The notes: a model not told the origin generated them from the sequence alone. 64,000 bases of DNA from Sialis fuliginosa (GCA_961205875.1 OY540820.1:2604001-2668000), one strand, 5' to 3'. Shown: positions 1 through 11,539, counted from the first letter of the stretch. Numbers and translations are program-made.

Positions 1-468
1 AATTTTGTCAAGAAATTTTATCCTTTTGTATTTTGAAGTTTCTAACTTACAATTAGATTCTTTGTATAAAATTACGCACTTTTTGTTCTTTGCAATTTTA
101 TTCCAAAATTGATAGTTTAAAAATTAAAAAATTCTTAAGTCGAAATTGTCTATAATTATTTTGCTAAATATCATAAAATATGTCTCACAAAAAATGTTTC
201 CTTCATAACTATGATGTTTAATTTTTCAAATAAAAATAAAAAAGTAGGTTTCCATTTAAAATATCGGTATGGAGAACCATACATGACTTCCATGTTCTTT
301 CTATCTTTTAAATAATTTTGAAATAAAAATATTTTATTTATATAACCTACTACAATATTATGAATATAAATTTCGTAATACATAAAAAACATATACTTAC
401 GACGGTTCCAACTAAACAGTTATTGCCATTTGTATATAAAATATTAGTTTTATAATGTCCTAAAGTAA
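1..468. other. AT-rich stretch with a short inverted-repeat fragment
   Basis: No gene is visible. Bases about 225-350 match, in reverse orientation, bases about 59040-59135 (shared core ATGGAAGTCATGTAT and then TTCTCCATACCGAT). This is therefore a piece of an interspersed repeat. The rest is simple AT-rich sequence. Confidence 0.5.
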
Positions 469-2530
469 AAAAACATCTACCAAATAAATACACAGTGCTT
501 CCTCGTGCTAAATTCACCAAAGGTAGTTAATTCATTATTGAACAATTTAAATAAAAACCGATAGTGTTCAGATAAATTGCCTGGCATTGGGTTAACCATT
601 TAATTTTTATACAAATTTTACTAAAAGATTTTAGTTCGAAATTTTTCTTAAAACGCACCTGATTATTTTTTCGTATATTTTTAATTTTTTAACAATTTCA
701 CTCTAAATCTTAATTTATGCAAACATCAAAATGACATTTAAAACGACAAAATGACATTTAAAACGTCAAAATGACATTTAATATGTCCAAGCAAATATTA
801 AGTTAGAAAAAAAAACACGAATTTTTAAAATAAATCGAGATAAATCTTTGTAAGGGAATATTTTACAACAAACGTTGTAGACCCATATTGTAGAAAATTT
901 AATGCTCTTCAAAAAATATTCTATAAAATTTTCACGTAACATGTGTCGTTCTTGAGATATCTTGAAAAAATAAATATTTTTGGGTGTCACCCCTCCCCCT
1001 TACACAAGATTTTGATGATTTTTAAATGGGACCATCCTCAAGCAAAGACTTAACCATCCGACCAAATTTCAATAATATGGTTCATGAGTTATGCGTGTGA
1101 CAAGGATTCAGGGGACAGACGGACGGATACACGGACGGACACGGAACGAAAAGTGTTTGCCTCGACGTGAAACGGATAAATCAATTTAAAATTTTGAAAT
1201 CGGAGAACGATTACAATGTTTCTCGTATCTTCGAAATTCGAGAAAGCAAAACATAATACACATTCGTAGAATAATTAATTTGACAATTAATTGCTTCCTC
1301 GCAATATCGAAGATACGAGAAACTTTGTGATCGTTTCAGATTGAGACAAAAAAAATATTCTCCGATTTCAAAATTTTAAATTGATCTTTCCGTTTCACGT
1401 CAAGACAAACACTTTTCGTTCCGTGTCTGTTTGTCTGTTTGTCCGTCCGTCCGTGTCTATGTCCCCTGAATCCTTGTCACACGCATAACTTATGAACCAC
1501 TGAACTGATATAATTGAAACTTGGTCGGATTGTTGGGTCTGGCTTGAGGACGGTTCCATTTCAAAATCATCAAAATCGTGTGTAAGGGGGAGGGGTGACA
1601 TCTCAAAATATTTATTTTTTCAAGATATCTCAAGAACGACACATGTTACGTGAAAATTTTATAGAATATTTTTTGTAGAGCATTAAATTTCCTATAATAT
1701 GGGTCTACGTTTATTGTAAAATATTCGCTTACAAAGGGGGGGAAGGGGGGAGATATGAGTGGTGGCTACGAAATAAAAAAAATTATTAATGTAATTTTGA
1801 ATTGAATGACCTTTTTTTACTCTTAATTTCCCAAATTTTCCCTATTTTCTTGTACTATTTTGTTCATACTAAACGAGTTTAAAAAAATGTCTTTAAATTT
1901 TCTCATTAAATAAACTCATGGGGGGTGATTGATCATCTTAATCCCCCCCCCCCTAACTACGCCACTGACCTACGTTATCGTGTTTTGAAACGTGTTGCAT
2001 AATGCATACTTGAACTGCGATTACAGAGTTTGGCGATTGCATAATATTCTGTGTATTTATAATTGTTGTAAAGATATTCAATTAGTGTTATTTTCTATAA
2101 TTTAAAGATATTATGAAGTTAATGAAAAGGCAGTGTGTGATTTTGTAATAATTAATGTTGATAAAAGGACAATATGATTTATATATTGATTTGTGTTTGT
2201 TTTATTTATGAACGACGAAAGGAGAGCAGATAAGTGACGGTGCGCGAGACGTGGCGATGCTACCAACTTATGGAATAATATTACTAGCTTTGACATGTAC
2301 GAAAAATTAATCAGGTGTGTCTTAAGAAAAATTTCGAACTAATATTTTTTAGTAAAATTGTATAAAAATTAAATGGTTAACCAATTCAAAGCAATTTATC
2401 TGAGCATCGGTCTTTATTTAAATTGTTCAATAATGAATTATCTTTGGTGAATTTAGCACGAGGAAGCAAGTGCATTTACTTGGCAGATGTTTCTTTTAAT
2501 GAAACGGATGCATCAAACTTTTTTGCATCG
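469..2530. repeat. Inverted pair of the recurrent ~820-bp repeat unit
   Basis: Two copies of one repeat face each other. The left copy runs on the + strand from ACATCTACCAAATAAATA (about 470) through GCTTCCTCGTGC to about 1245. The right copy is inverted and runs from GCTTCCTCGCAATATCG (about 1290) to CTTGGCAGATGT (about 2507). Each copy carries the same blocks in order: tandem TGACATTTAAAACG repeats, a GGGAGGGGTGAC segment, a CGGACGGACAC tract and GAACGAAAAGTGTTTG. In the right copy about 570 bp (1736-2305) is replaced by foreign sequence that includes a hAT-like end (GCCACTG preceded by a C-run near 1955-1970). Frames inside are not coding. Confidence 0.7.
1740..1972. mobile_element. hAT-like terminal fragment inside the inverted repeat
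   Basis: On the minus strand the end reads CAGTGGCGTAGTTAGGGGG, the same end type as at 9555 and 16644. No matching second end or 8-bp duplication could be defined, so this is a fragment within the replaced part of the right-hand repeat unit. Confidence 0.4.
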
Positions 2531-2962
2531 TCATCCATCATTGGAAATAAGAAAATATATATTATAATTTTATGTCAACTACAATGTGTATACATTACTA
2601 TACATACTCGTATATTATCTATCATTACTGTAATCAAAAAATATTTGATGAAAAAACTCACTTGTACTTTTTTTCTTAAAAACGCAAAGTAGATTTGAGC
2701 CGTTACCTTCGAAATTACCAAAATGACCATAAAACGTCAAACATTTTTAGTTGATTTAAGATGACGCTGGTTATTTTCGGAGATAAACGAGAGGACGAAA
2801 GGTGACTTTTCCTTACATTCTAATATTTAATTTGTTAAATACCGCGAAAAATTACATTACCAATTTTTCTAGATTTTTCCATCGATACTTTTGAAAATAT
2901 GTGTACGGTGGACAGACACCGTGTTTTTTTCATTTCGGTAAGGATTACTGAAAATAAAGTTT
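2531..2962. other. AT-rich spacer, nothing recognised
   Basis: No coding signal, tRNA-like structure or repeat end was found here. Confidence 0.4.
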
Positions 2963-3398
2963 AAAGGACCCCGCACTAATCTTATGGAAATTGGGATTCA
3001 ACAAAATGGTCTGAATTTTTTATGTTATACCCCTGATCATCCAGTTCGAAAGTCCCAATGGGCATAACCCTTCATATTGCGTATTTTTGCCGCTAGATAT
3101 AGTTCTATCACGAGTAACGTAGAGTCAAAGTGCAAAAAAGCCGTTAGAAAAATCTGACACTCAGGATACATGTGTTTTTGGGCTTCACTCGACGATAAAA
3201 AGTATCCTGATTTGATTTTTCTAACGGATTTTTGCAATTTGAGTCTACGTTACTCATGATAGAACTATGGAAAAATACGCAATATGGAGGGTTGTGTCCA
3301 TTGGGACTTTCGACCGGGATAGTCAGGGCTATAACATATAAAAAAATCAGACCATTTCGCTGAAACCCAATTTCCATAAGATTAGTGTGAGGTCCTTT
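2963..3398. mobile_element. Fold-back element with ~200-bp arms
   Basis: The left arm starts AAAGGACCCCGCACTAATC and the right arm ends GATTAGTGTGAGGTCCTTT. The arms are near-perfect reverse complements meeting near base 3180, so a single strand could fold into a ~200-bp hairpin. The frames across it (3037-3377, minus strand) are by-products of the palindrome. No clear target-site duplication was seen, so the superfamily is not assigned. Confidence 0.7.
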
Positions 3399-4095
3399 GA
3401 ATTATAATAAAAAATATAAATGAATTTAAAAAATCCAGAAAATACGCATAGTACCATAAAAAACCATACCAAATTACATCAAAATCAAGCAAATCATTGA
3501 AAATATATTAAAATTTTAAATCAACGAGTTTCTGTATAGCCTCCCTATAAAATATTATTATGAATGTATAATGTAGATGTATATAAATAGATATTAACTA
3601 ATTAATCTGTTATAGGTTTAGAGCGAATTATAATTTTAATTGTTACAATATTATTTAAAAGTGTAAACCGCATTAAACGCTCAACGAAAATTTGCGGTCG
3701 TTTCTTTAATTAATTCTAATTATAAACAAACACATTATTATAAGCTACGCGCAAAAAAATAGTACAGTAAAAAATATTCAAACATGATGTTTATTTCTTC
3801 ATGAGAAAAAGAAATAAAATCAGATTTTGCTTGTTTCTAGACTTTATTTGATTTTTACGGCAAAAATAATTATATACAAAATTAAATCTAATTAAATTCT
3901 CTATAAAAAATGTCATATACACAATACACATATTATCCGTTCGTATTTCATTGAATAATGATCGTCTGAAATTGAAACAATTGAAAAAGTATTTTAATGA
4001 AAAGAAGTTAATATAAGATAATTTTTTAATAAATTCTAAATTCATACCGTCGTTACTCGGTGAAGCACAATTCTGACAAAAAATATGTTATGTTG
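3399..4095. other. AT-rich spacer, nothing recognised
   Basis: No support for a gene or a defined mobile element. The 84-residue minus-strand frame at 3791-4045 has the low-complexity composition expected by chance in AT-rich DNA. Confidence 0.4.
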
Positions 4096-4902
4096 TACCG
4101 GAATTAACGATTTTATTCCGGTTCCAACCGGAGCTAGTAAATTCCGGCCGAATTTGCTGGAATTTTTAAAGTTTATTACTACTTTCTACTAAAAATATCA
4201 TAAATAATATACATTATTTTTATTTTCAAAATAAAATAAAAATTATGAAATATTTATAGTCCAGTAATTTTAGATTTCAACTGCGAAAAATATAGCAGAA
4301 ATTTGTGTATACAGATTTTCATTTTGACGTTAGATGCAGGTAATTTTAACACAGTATCTCACCTTTTTACTCTATATGTCCAAAGTTTATTTTAGTAGAA
4401 CCATTAATAAACTTTGCAAACGCTTAGGTTTAGATTTTGAAGAAAAAATTGGACAGGAATGGTAATTTTTCATAAACCGATATGTGTGTAGTTCTACTAA
4501 ATGCGGTCAAAAGTGGTTAAAAATGATTTTTTAATATATCCGGATTGAACACCTTATAGAGAATTATCTACATAGTCATATGTAAATAGTCAAATCCCAT
4601 AGAGTGCGTCATACCGTATGCGAATATATAACCATACTTTCTCGATGCTCTACCACAAAAAAAGTTGTTTTTTTAATTTCTTAAAACCATTGACCTCCAT
4701 GCTATAGGAAGCGAGATATTCACTAATAACCATTTTTCGTAACATTAGACCATCATAATCTCTCAACGCCAGCACGATATCGTTGGGGACTTTTTACATG
4801 TTATTTAAAACATCGTAACGAAGGTGTAAACAAAAATTTAGCTCACTGCTATTTTTTTGCAGATTGGTTGAATTAATATTTAAAAGTAAATTAAGAAATA
4901 TA

Positions 4903-5436
4903 CAGTAAAAGCTCTTTATTCGCGGGGTATATATTCCATAAATATGCCGCGAATACAGAAACCGTGAATACGGAATGGTAATTTATATGGGATTATAGGG
5001 GATACGTTCCTAGGTGACAAAATAAATAAACAAATACAATATAAAAAAATCAATTTAATTGAAGTTTTTGACCATATTGATTAATTATTATCTTCAGGCT
5101 TAGGCAATGGTTTAAAGAATTTTGTAATTTTTTCTTGCTTGACAGTTTTTAAAAGCTCCTTCAATTCAGACTGATATTCAGCAGTGGCATTAGCAATTTG
5201 CCTCTTAAAAATAAGACTTCGTTCCATAGACGGATCAATTTTCATAAAGAAATCACAAAGCTCATTTGCCATTCTTAAACCTTCACTAAGATTTTTCAAA
5301 TTAAATGTCACGTTTCCTGATTAGATCCGCGAATAAAAAAATCTTTAGCCGCGAATATAGGAATTGGGTCGCATTTTTTTAATTCGCGAATAGTGAAAAC
5401 GCGAATGAAGGAAGCGCGAATAAGGAGCTTTAACTG
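4903..5436 (-). mobile_element. Tigger/pogo-type element, internally deleted
   Basis: This 534-bp element is flanked by TA on both sides (4901-4902 and 5437-5438). Its inverted ends are CAGTAAAAGCTCTTTATTCG on the left and, in reverse complement, CAGTTAAAGCTCCTTATTCG on the right. CAGT ends with a TA duplication are the signature of pogo/Tigger elements of the Tc1-mariner superfamily. It retains only the last part of a transposase on the minus strand, so it is a deletion derivative that would depend on an enzyme supplied elsewhere. Confidence 0.8.
5081..5311 (-). pseudogene. C-terminal remnant of a Tigger/pogo transposase
   Basis: This 76-residue minus-strand frame lies inside the TA-flanked Tigger element. 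It shows the family's C-terminal pattern: a leucine-rich helix (residues ~5-20), the ERSLIFKRQI block (~30-40), and a final lysine-rich helix. It ends in QEKITKFFKP, which fits the PCNA-binding PIP box QxxIxxFF, a feature known from pogo transposases. The DNA-binding and DDE catalytic domains are absent, so it cannot transpose anything. The frame opens with GTG, not ATG, which fits a truncated exon. Confidence 0.7.
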
Positions 5437-5605
5437 TATTTTAAGCAAAAAAAATCATATGAACATGTGTCCGGAAATTTTTCGTGGGGGGGCTACAGCC
5501 CTTCAAAGATTTTATTCAAAATTAGTTTTTATTTAATATCTGTTTTTTGGTGAATTCCGGTTCTGGCTAGAATTGAAAAATCCAGTTCCGGTGCACCCCT
5601 ATATG

Positions 5606-6426
5606 TATTGAATGTTTTTTGTAGGGAATTTAATTAACTTTAATTTTTGCCGTAAAGTTGAAAGAAAGCTAACATATCGGCAAAAACTGATTTTTGTCTC
5701 TTCGCCGGTACCAGACAGGGAAAATTCTTGATTTCCTTAATGGCACTCTAAAAAAATATCGAGTCAGATTGTTTATTGTTTCTGAATTTCTTAAATTTTT
5801 CTAAACTAGTAATTTTAATTGTTCCCCTATATTTAACAAAATCTTAACTTAATACCGACTAAAAACGAAAATCGGGAGGTGAGGGCGGATTTTATAACTT
5901 AATATTCGGAAGGGAGTTATTTAGATTTTGGCAAGGAGGGGGAAGAAAAATAATTTATAGAAAATTATAATTTATTATTATTTTATATAGAATGATAATA
6001 TATCAATATTTTTTGAAAAATATAACTGAAAAGATAACCATCATAATAAATAGATTGATATAAAAATAGAATCTCATTCTCCGGTAACGTATTTTTTCTG
6101 TGCGGAGAAATCTAAGAAATTGAAATTGTAAAAGTAATTCACATAAAATAACAATGAAAATCTAGAGATCCATTGCAATTTTTTCCACAACGGTTCTGCA
6201 AAATGTCGTTTGCTTTTTCAATAAATAACAATGTGGTTTGTACAACAGATGAAACAAAATACTCGAACGATTGGAAGCGGGAACAAATACGAATCGTCGT
6301 CTCTATAAAATGAAATTCTTAGTATTTCACGTAAAGGCCCGGATTCAGTTATTATGATGTATTTCTATATTAAAACAAAATTTAACAAGTGCGAGTAGAA
6401 CTCGCGCCCTGAGAAATTCGTACCAT
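5606..6426. other. AT-rich spacer, nothing recognised
   Basis: Several G-runs and AT-rich tracts occur, but no gene, RNA or repeat boundary that I can support. Confidence 0.4.
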
Positions 6427-6430
6427 TTAA

Positions 6431-7859
6431 CCTTTTAAGGACGGGAGTGGTCGAAATATCGACCACCCATAGGACACAAAATATTTGATGTTTTTAATGC
6501 GCTGAATACGAAAAAAAATAGTAAAAAAGATTTATCGCATTTCAAGGTTAAATTTTTTGGGCTATTTCGGCCTGACAGCATACCTATTTTTTATGATACA
6601 CTGAACGTGAAAAAAACAGTATTATCGTTAGTTCCTACCAGCAGGTTAGCACTTAGGTGTTTCTTTCTTGTGGAGGATTTACTATTGTTATTATTACTAT
6701 TATTATTTGTATGGATAAAATCCTTAAAAAACCTGTGCCACGCAAACCTCTAATAAGCTTTAGGTTTGACACCGCCATCACTGTCAGAGATTAGCACTAT
6801 TATTATTATTAATTGCCCTGCAACACATCAATAACTATAATACATTACTAGAGATTGGAAAAATAGTTGTTATTTTTAATGAAATAGTTACTAAGTATAT
6901 AGTTGATTTTTTTTCTGTAAAATAGTTGGCAAATAGTTTTTTTTAATCAAAATAGTTGTGAAATAGTAACATATTTTTTTACAATAATAAATTTTTTTTC
7001 GATTTAATCAATAATTAGTGACATTAACGTATTAGTAAAAAGTGTCAAATCTGAAATTTTCGAGGAAAACATGTTATGCGATTCTAGATAGATTTGAGAA
7101 GCTAAAAAAAAAGGAAAAACAAATAAATATGTAAAAACACAACATTAATATCTATAAAAATATATAAAACTAGAACATTTTTAACGTTGGATCAAAAAAA
7201 AAGGCAAATAGTTTAAAAATAGTTGAAAAGGTAAAATAGTTGCAAATAGTTGATTTCAAATTGGGTTCAATCAAACCAGTTTTCTGAAATCAATGGAGAT
7301 ATGTAATAAAAATTACAATAGTTACATTTTTCGCAATAGTTGAAAAACTATTTTTCCAATCTCTATACATTACTCACACGAATACTCTACACTCTACAAT
7401 ACTCTACACAATCGTAAAGAACCCTTTGTGTTGAATATATATTTGAAAAGCCCGCATAACAAGACACCTGTACGCCTCGTCGTTCACCGCTCACCCGCCA
7501 GGTGGCGTCCCATTTTTTCGAAACCGAGAGTTACATTTCTGACCCATATGGATATTTTTTCCATACTCAACGCATCACAAAACGTGGGCTTACCAATTTT
7601 GAAGCTAAAATAGCAACAACAATTCAGGGTCAAGTTTGCCTTCAAGATTTTTTTCGTACTCAGCGCATCAAATTGCGTAGGAAAACCTCTTCAAATCGTC
7701 AAACTGAATTTTTTACAGTGGACTTTCGTTATAAACGGGTCTGGTTGATATATCGACCGGCAACTTGATCGGACACGCCACGTGAGAAATTAATTGATTT
7801 TGTGTACAAATGTAAACAATAAGGTCGATTTTAACGTAAAAAGCCCCGTCCTTAAAAGG
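6431..7859. mobile_element. piggyBac-like non-autonomous element (TTAA-flanked)
   Basis: TTAA flanks both ends (6427-6430 and 7860-7863). The inverted ends are CCTTTTAAGGACGGG on the left and CCCGTCCTTAAAAGG on the right. TTAA targets with CC ends are typical of piggyBac. Subterminal copies of a motif like TTTTTCGTACTCAGCGCAT occur four times in mirror orientation: near 6498 and 6595 on the left arm, and near 7555 and 7650 on the right. These could be transposase-binding sites. A hAT element sits inside it; without that insertion it would be about 900 bp. The frames at 7428-7768 overlap the motif repeats and are not taken as genes. Confidence 0.7.
6849..7365. mobile_element. hAT element, TAGAGATTGGAAAAATAG family, copy 1
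   Basis: The ends are TAGAGATTGGAAAAATAG and CTATTTTTCCAATCTCTA. They are flanked by a perfect 8-bp duplication TACATTAC (6841-6848 and 7366-7373), the diagnostic length for hAT. At 517 bp with no transposase frame it is non-autonomous. It is nested in the piggyBac-like element and is a sibling of the 269-bp copy at 51144-51412. Confidence 0.85.
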
Positions 7860-7909
7860 TTAATAAAACTTAATCATTGACAATAGTTAGTTACATACAT
7901 AGACAATAG

Positions 7910-8310
7910 ACCCGCGATTCCCAAGGTGTCTTTACATAGACGCTATATCAAAGAAACCGCAAAATTAAGTTTGTCGCGTAATAATTCCACATAGAATTAG
8001 AAATTAATGATTTTCATATGTTTTACTTTACTTGTGCTATGAGACCTTCCTTTATACCAAATTTTAAGATTCTAGGTCAACGGGAAGTATTGATGATCAG
8101 TCTGCCAGTATCAAAATACGCTTTGAAAGGCTGCATCTTTTTATTGCATTGAGTTAGAAACTTGAATTTTTTACAGGACTACTATATTAGGCTGTATTTG
8201 ATATTAATTTCTACTTGATACCTCTAGCCGTTCCTGATATCTTGACGGAAAAAAGTGATCTTATAAGGGTTCCATTTTTTTCATTGTGAGGTACGGAATT
8301 CTTAAAAATT
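7910..8310 (-). repeat. Interspersed repeat with GGGTTCCGTACC end (minus copy)
   Basis: This block is the inverted counterpart of 58295-58630. It runs from CCAAGGTGTCTTTACATAG on the left to a degenerate reverse complement of GGGTTCCGTACC near 8265-8300. Such GGGTTCCG repeats are common in insect genomes. The class (LINE tail, SINE or other) cannot be told from this copy. Confidence 0.55.
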
Positions 8311-8993
8311 TGGACGATATTAAATTTTCTATTTAAAATTCTCGTCGAGAATTTCGGTTTTATAATTAATTAGTAAATTTTACTATTTAATATTAATATT
8401 TAAATCAATAATTAATGTAAAATATATACGATTCGTTATAAAATTTCATTTAATTGTTACATAAGAATAAATAAAGAAAATATTTTTTAAACCAAATTCA
8501 TTTCATAGCGACTTATTTTTTCCGAGGCGGGATAGTTTTAAATTTTACAAGACGAAGTTTTTAGTTGTGGAATTCGAGATCAAGACAAACGTCTCTTATT
8601 TGGCGATATGGTACCCTGGAACTTTTAATCACAAGGAATGATTTTATACATTCTAATATTTTGTATTAAAACTGTAATTATTTACAAATAATTTGAAATA
8701 TGTAAATATTATTTATTAGAAAGTACCGATGATTATGTGATAAATGTATTATATTTAATGTAAAATCTATCAATAATGTGTAAAATACTTAAAAATCTAT
8801 GTATACATAAAATAATTACATTTAAAAAAATGTTTAACATTAATTTATAAAATATTTTGTTCAATATAATTATGTTTGTATCAAAAATAAAAATATAAGA
8901 AAAAGAAGTAATCATTATTTAAATGTCCATATATAATGTGCATGTATTTACTCTGGGTCGCATTGAGGTATCCAAAAGCCACAAGGCAAAACG
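8311..8993. other. AT-rich spacer, nothing recognised
   Basis: Mostly A/T runs. The 60-residue minus-strand frame at 8733-8915 is low complexity and is not supported as a gene. Confidence 0.4.
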
Positions 8994-9554
8994 GTCGTGG
9001 TCAGTGCCGGATTAGCCATGTAGCAGGAATAGCAAATGCTACGGACCCCGCGTCGCGTCGCTGGGGGTCCCGCAGCTTTTAGAAGAAAATATATCTTATT
9101 GGATTTATCACCTACCGTCCAATGGTTGATACGGAGTGTCAAAATCTACAGAAATCAATAATTTAATTTTAGGGTTTCCGATCTCGATTCGATTTAATCA
9201 AGATCTTTGAATTTTTTAATCGATTTTTCTAAATTTGCTCACATTAAATCGAGAAAAGTTTGTTTGCAAAGTGGTGTTTTATTATACACTCCTCAAAAAA
9301 ATTAAGGGATAATTAAAAAAATCAAATTTTCAAACAATTATATCTCCGCGAAAAATAATTAGATTTGCTTGCATGATTCAAAGCTCATTCAAAAGCTTTC
9401 ACTTTCTATTTTTTTAATAAAAAGCTTAAAAAATATTAACACCCCTTTCCGCTCTTTGCCAAGGGTTAAAAAAGTTCGAAAATCATCTTTTAATTATTAA
9501 CTTTGAAAGCGTATTTTTTTATGAGTGTACTATATCCAAAATCAAACCATGAGT

Positions 9555-11056
9555 CAGCGGCGTAGTAAGGAGGGGGGTGGAGTAGTCCACTCAAGGGGGT
9601 GACACCCGTCTTATTTGTTAATAAAAAACAAACTTATTTACATCTTTTTGAGTTATTTAAAGCTTCAAATGGGTAAAATCAGTCACGACAAAGGGTCAAA
9701 GGTATTTTAACATAAACAAAATAAAATTAATAACAATATACTAATCAATTAACTTAAAAGACAACAATAAAATAAAAAAAACTCACAAATAAATTAATAA
9801 TAAATCTCAAATATATAAATCACAGTCGTGGCCAGAACTTAAATTAAAAAAAAATGGCCAAGTGCGTGTTGGGCACGCACATGATAGGTTTCCGTAGTCA
9901 TTACGATTTATAAACAAGAATTATTTCAACGGACGCTCTGATAACGACATTTAAATGCAAATATATCGTGACTGAAGGGTTAAAATCAAAAGATCATTTA
10001 ACAAGTTTTGTTGCATTTTGGGAGACCTATCTAATGACATCCCACTCAATGGGATAAGTGAAAAAAAAAATGTGAGTTCATTTTTCAGTCTATGGGAGGG
10101 ACGTTTAAAATAATTTTGACAGTGTTCGTTATAATTTTCAGTGGAAGTACTAATTAAAAGCTACATTCTAAATTTTCTTCAGATTTTTTTAAAAGATAGT
10201 TTAGAAATTAAGGGGGGGGACGCTCTGATAACGACATTTAAATGCAAATATATCGTGACTGAAGGGTTAAAATCAAAAGATCATTTAACATTTTTTGTTG
10301 CATTTTAGGATACCTATTCAATGACATCACATGCAATGGGATATGCGAAAAAAAAATTGTGAGTTCATTTTTCAGTCAATGGGAGTGGGGGTCAAAATAA
10401 TTTTGACAGTGTTCGTTATAATTTTCAGTAGAAGTACTAATTAAAGGCTACATTCATGAATTTTTTCAGATTTTTTAAATTGATAGTTTAGAAATTAGGG
10501 TGGGGGGGACGCTTTTATCACGACTTTGAACGCAATTATATCGTGACTGAAGGGTTAAAATCAAAATGTCATATTGCATTTTTTATTGCATTTTAGGAGA
10601 CCTATCTAAAGACTCCCCACTTAATGGATTAAGTGACAATTTTTTTTTTTAAATACTTTTCAGTCTATGGAAAGGGGGTCCAAAAAAATTTTTTTTTTCA
10701 AAAATATTATTATTTCTGTTTTTGGGTTATCAGTCTTCGTCTGTATACCAAATTTCATCTTAATCGGCTTAAAATTTTTGAGGACGGACGGACATGGCGA
10801 AACTATAAGGTTTCCTAGTTTTCTACGGAAACCTAAAAAGGGTAAAATGTCTAATAAATTGAGTCAATTGCCTTTTTTTGATCATTGAAAGTCTATGAGG
10901 TGATAACTATTCAATTTATTTAAAAAAATAGAGCCCATAGATATTATTCTGTCGTTAAAAATCCGCCTAATGTGAAAAATATAAATCCTATGGACTTTTT
11001 TTCGGGGGGTGGGGAGAAGGGTGACACTATCGATTCCTCCCCTAGCAACGTCACTG
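9555..11056. mobile_element. Inner CAG-GCGTAG element within the composite hAT
   Basis: The inverted ends are CAGCGGCGTAGTAAGG on the left and, in reverse complement, CAGTGACGTTGCTAGGGG on the right, both followed by G-rich tracts. The flanking 8-mers are CCATGAGT and CCAAGGGA, so the duplication is too eroded to be firm. No transposase frame is present. Confidence 0.55.
9855..10845 (+). repeat. GGCCAAGTGCGTG repeat with three 288-bp tandem units
   Basis: The repeat begins GGCCAAGTGCGTGTTGGGC and ends with a CGGACGGACATGG tract and TTTTCTACGGAAACC. Within it the block starting ACGCTCTGATAACGAC recurs at 9933, 10221 and (degenerate) 10509, an exact 288-bp period. Each unit contains TATATCGTGACTGAAGGG and TTTTCAGTCTATGG. 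Other copies of the repeat at 27288-27867, 40000-40475 and 48905-49405 carry one unit or a partial one, so the array expanded here. Confidence 0.75.
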
Positions 11057-11129
11057 CCAAGGGACTCTTTATAAAATTTGCTACAGGTCCCGCGCTGGCT
11101 TAATCCGGCACTGGTCGTGGTAGTGACCC

Positions 11130-11525
11130 ATTTTTCTTCCTCGCTATATCGAAGATACGAGAAGCTTTGTGATCTTCTTAAAATAAGAAAAAAAATCATT
11201 TTCCGATTTCAAAATTTTAACTTGATTTTTACGTTTCAAGTCACGACAAACACTTTTCGTTCTGTGCTGTTGTCTTTGTGTGTGTGTGTCTGTCTACATA
11301 TGTGTCTGTTCCCTGAATCCACGCATAACTCATGAACCACTGAACCGATATTAATGAAACTTGGTTGGTTAGGTCTGGCTTGAGGACGGTTCCATTTCAA
11401 AATTATTAAAATCGTGTGTAGGGAAGAGGGGTGCCATCCTAAAATATTTATTTTGTCAAGATATCTCAAGAACAACACATGTTACGTGAAATTTTTTAGA
11501 ATCTTTTTTGTATAGCAGTCAATTT
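11130..11525 (-). repeat. Partial copy of the ~820-bp repeat unit (minus)
   Basis: It begins CTTCCTCGCTATATCGAAG and continues through GACAAACACTTTTCGTTC, a (TG)n tract and ACATGTTACGTGAAA. This is the same order as the right-hand unit at 1290. It stops before the tandem TGACATTTAAAACG block. Confidence 0.7.
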
Positions 11526-11539
11526 CAGCAACAATCATA

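Larger units (their letters stand above)
4096..5605. mobile_element. Possible decayed hAT-like element hosting the Tigger insertion
   Basis: CCGGAA-rich ends face each other: TGTACCGGAATTAACG near 4093, and TCCAGTTCCGGTGCACCCC near 5580-5600. In reverse complement the right end reads GGGGTGCACCGGAA, a familiar hAT-type end. The match is weak and no target-site duplication was identified. Between them lie the Tigger element (4903-5436) and, at about 5450-5520, a fragment of the fold-back family at 57143-57945 (shared TGTCCGGAAAT block). Confidence 0.3.
9002..11113. mobile_element. Composite nested hAT element, long copy
   Basis: The ends are CAGTGCCGGATTAGCC and GGCTTAATCCGGCACTG, flanked by a perfect 8-bp duplication GTCGTGGT (8994-9001 and 11114-11121). 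Inside lies a second element with ends CAGCGGCGTAGTAAGG and CTAGCAACGTCACTG (9555-11056), and inside that an interspersed repeat with a 288-bp tandem array. The shorter copy at 16589-17357 carries the same inner element at the same place. The inner insertion therefore happened before the family spread. Confidence 0.85.

Noticed and set aside
1395-1601. 68-residue minus frame, with a near-identical 72-residue frame at 32796-33014
   Set aside because: The similarity comes from the shared ~820-bp repeat unit. Other copies break the frame, and the sequence runs through a CGGACGGAC tract, so it is not a conserved protein.
7428-7768. 61- and 88-residue frames with repeated FF-x-TQRI pattern
   Set aside because: The pattern is produced by the duplicated subterminal DNA motif of the piggyBac-like element.
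9931-10640. CRISPR-like or phage-like array
   Set aside because: The units are 288 bp, contiguous and degenerate with no spacer structure, and the context is a eukaryotic transposon.
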